Origin: Anisakis pegreffii
Taxonomy: Eukaryota > Nematoda > Chromadorea > Rhabditida > Anisakidae
Direction: 5' to 3'
Assembly: GCA_035041965.1 (NCBI GenBank)
Contig: JAPYMA010000256.1
Coordinates: 168,167-232,166, forward strand
DNA: 64,000 bases
Position 1 is the first letter of the stretch. Every line of letters begins with the position of its first letter. Of the stretch, positions 63,285 through 64,000 are shown piece by piece. The notes beneath the pieces are model-generated. The model saw only the letters and a list, made by a program, of their open reading frames with translations, made no database searches and had not been told where the DNA came from. The position numbers and the translations under genes were made by a program.

Positions 63285-63345
63285 ACTAATAACAGTAGCG
63301 TTGGGAATCATCTGTCTTCATGAAATTGGGCTGTTTGATTGAGTA
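63285..63345 (+). repeat. Interspersed repeat R1, right half of a split copy
   Basis: ACAGTAGCGTTGGGAATCAT and CTGTCTTCATGAAAT match R1 from its middle onward, resuming where the 61983-62113 copy breaks off. Similarity ends after about 60 bases. Confidence 0.7.
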
Positions 63346-63634
63346 TTTCCTTTTAATTATTCTTTACGTCTTGAAAATATACTGTCTCTCTGAATACTGT
63401 TTTTGCATGGTTTATTCAAACACTTGTGAAATAGTCACAAAAAATAATTGTGGAAGCCCAAAATCAAAAATTTTCAGCGATCTTTTCTTTAGAACACGCG
63501 CCGTGAAGTGATCCTTGAAAAGAATCCCAAGAAAACGCGTGAATACGACTGACGTCTGCAGCATCGATTTGAAAGCAGAAGATCCCGCAAAAAAACGGAG
63601 TGCTCACTATGTGGGTGGCGCTGTAGGTGCCTAG

Positions 63635-63768
63635 TAGTGTTGTGCGGGGACAGCAAAATGGGCCGGGGACGGAGACGCCGGGGACAGTCCCCGAAAATGG
63701 CCGCCGCTCGAAGATCGTCGGGGACGGGAACGGGGAGGCCTGGGACGGGGACTCCCCGCACAACACTA
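63635..63768. mobile_element. Intact hAT-type miniature element (134 bp)
   Basis: Perfect 16-bp terminal inverted repeats: TAGTGTTGTGCGGGGA at 63635-63650 and its complement at 63753-63768. They are flanked by an exact 8-bp target-site duplication, GTGCCTAG (63627-63634 and 63769-63776). The 8-bp duplication and TAGTG ends indicate the hAT superfamily. The interior is extremely G-rich on this strand, with runs such as GGGGACGG, and has no coding capacity. Confidence 0.92.
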
Positions 63769-63776
63769 GTGCCTAG

Positions 63777-64000
63777 TAATGAATGCACGAATTCGATTGC
63801 TTGCTTTACTGCTACTTCATCTTATTTTGTTTACCGCGATTACTTTGGAGGAGTATATCCGTTTTTGTGGTGATTAACATTCCGTGAACGAGTGGTCACT
63901 GTTTTGATCAGATAGATGCTTTTTGTTGGTGATACAATAAGAGTGCAGAATAATTTATTAAAGCACGAAATGGCGAACATTGCAAAATTATCAAAAACAT
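63777..64000. other. Right edge of the window
   Basis: AT-rich, with no supported feature. Confidence 0.4.

Noticed and set aside
63464..63873. Frames of about 100 codons on both strands
   Set aside because: They run through the G-rich 134-bp element; stop-poor by composition.

Overview
The window looks like nuclear DNA from a nematode. It is AT-rich, and its genes are split into many short exons with T-rich acceptors. It carries a porcupine homologue, PPP4R2, LRRC59, a nematode-style BTB protein and a cellular RNA-dependent RNA polymerase of the EGO-1/RRF class. Several start codons sit a few bases after a strong acceptor, as expected for spliced-leader trans-splicing. I cannot name the species. 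No tRNA, rRNA, CRISPR or bacterial feature was seen. All gene models were built by hand: exon phases were checked where coordinates are given, but no alignment or transcript evidence was available.

Layout, left to right. At 0.4-2.5 kb (-) lies most of porcupine, the Wnt acyltransferase, with its C-terminus unresolved or off the left edge. It is divergent from PPP4R2 at 3.2-5.3 kb (+), a regulatory subunit of protein phosphatase 4. The stretch 5.3-8.2 kb is repeat-rich (diverged tandem repeat, GC-rich hAT-like pieces). At 8.2-8.9 kb (+) is a small one-pass membrane protein, convergent with LRRC59 (9.0-12.5 kb, -). At 14.9-16.1 kb (+) are short unassigned exons. The stretch 16.2-22.7 kb is gene-poor, with microsatellites, repeats and one small two-exon gene at 20.3-20.9 kb. 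A BTB protein (22.8-26.5 kb, +) converges with an SH3 protein (26.7-28.7 kb, -). At 30.7-32.5 kb (-) is a five-exon gene for a secreted 140-residue precursor with amidation-type motifs, the least expected item here. The stretch 32.5-42.8 kb appears almost empty apart from repeats. From 42.8 to 54.8 kb (-) runs the multi-exon RNA-dependent RNA polymerase, with exons encoding a CUE domain directly upstream (to 56.3 kb, -) that may be its N-terminus. An unassigned plus-strand gene lies at 56.6-58.0 kb. The last 6 kb holds two hAT-like non-autonomous elements with 8-bp target duplications, a copy of an interspersed repeat split by about 1.2 kb, and a few orphan exons.

The genes are functionally unrelated housekeeping, signalling and small-RNA genes. 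No operon is evident, although the acceptor-before-start pattern would be compatible with trans-splicing.
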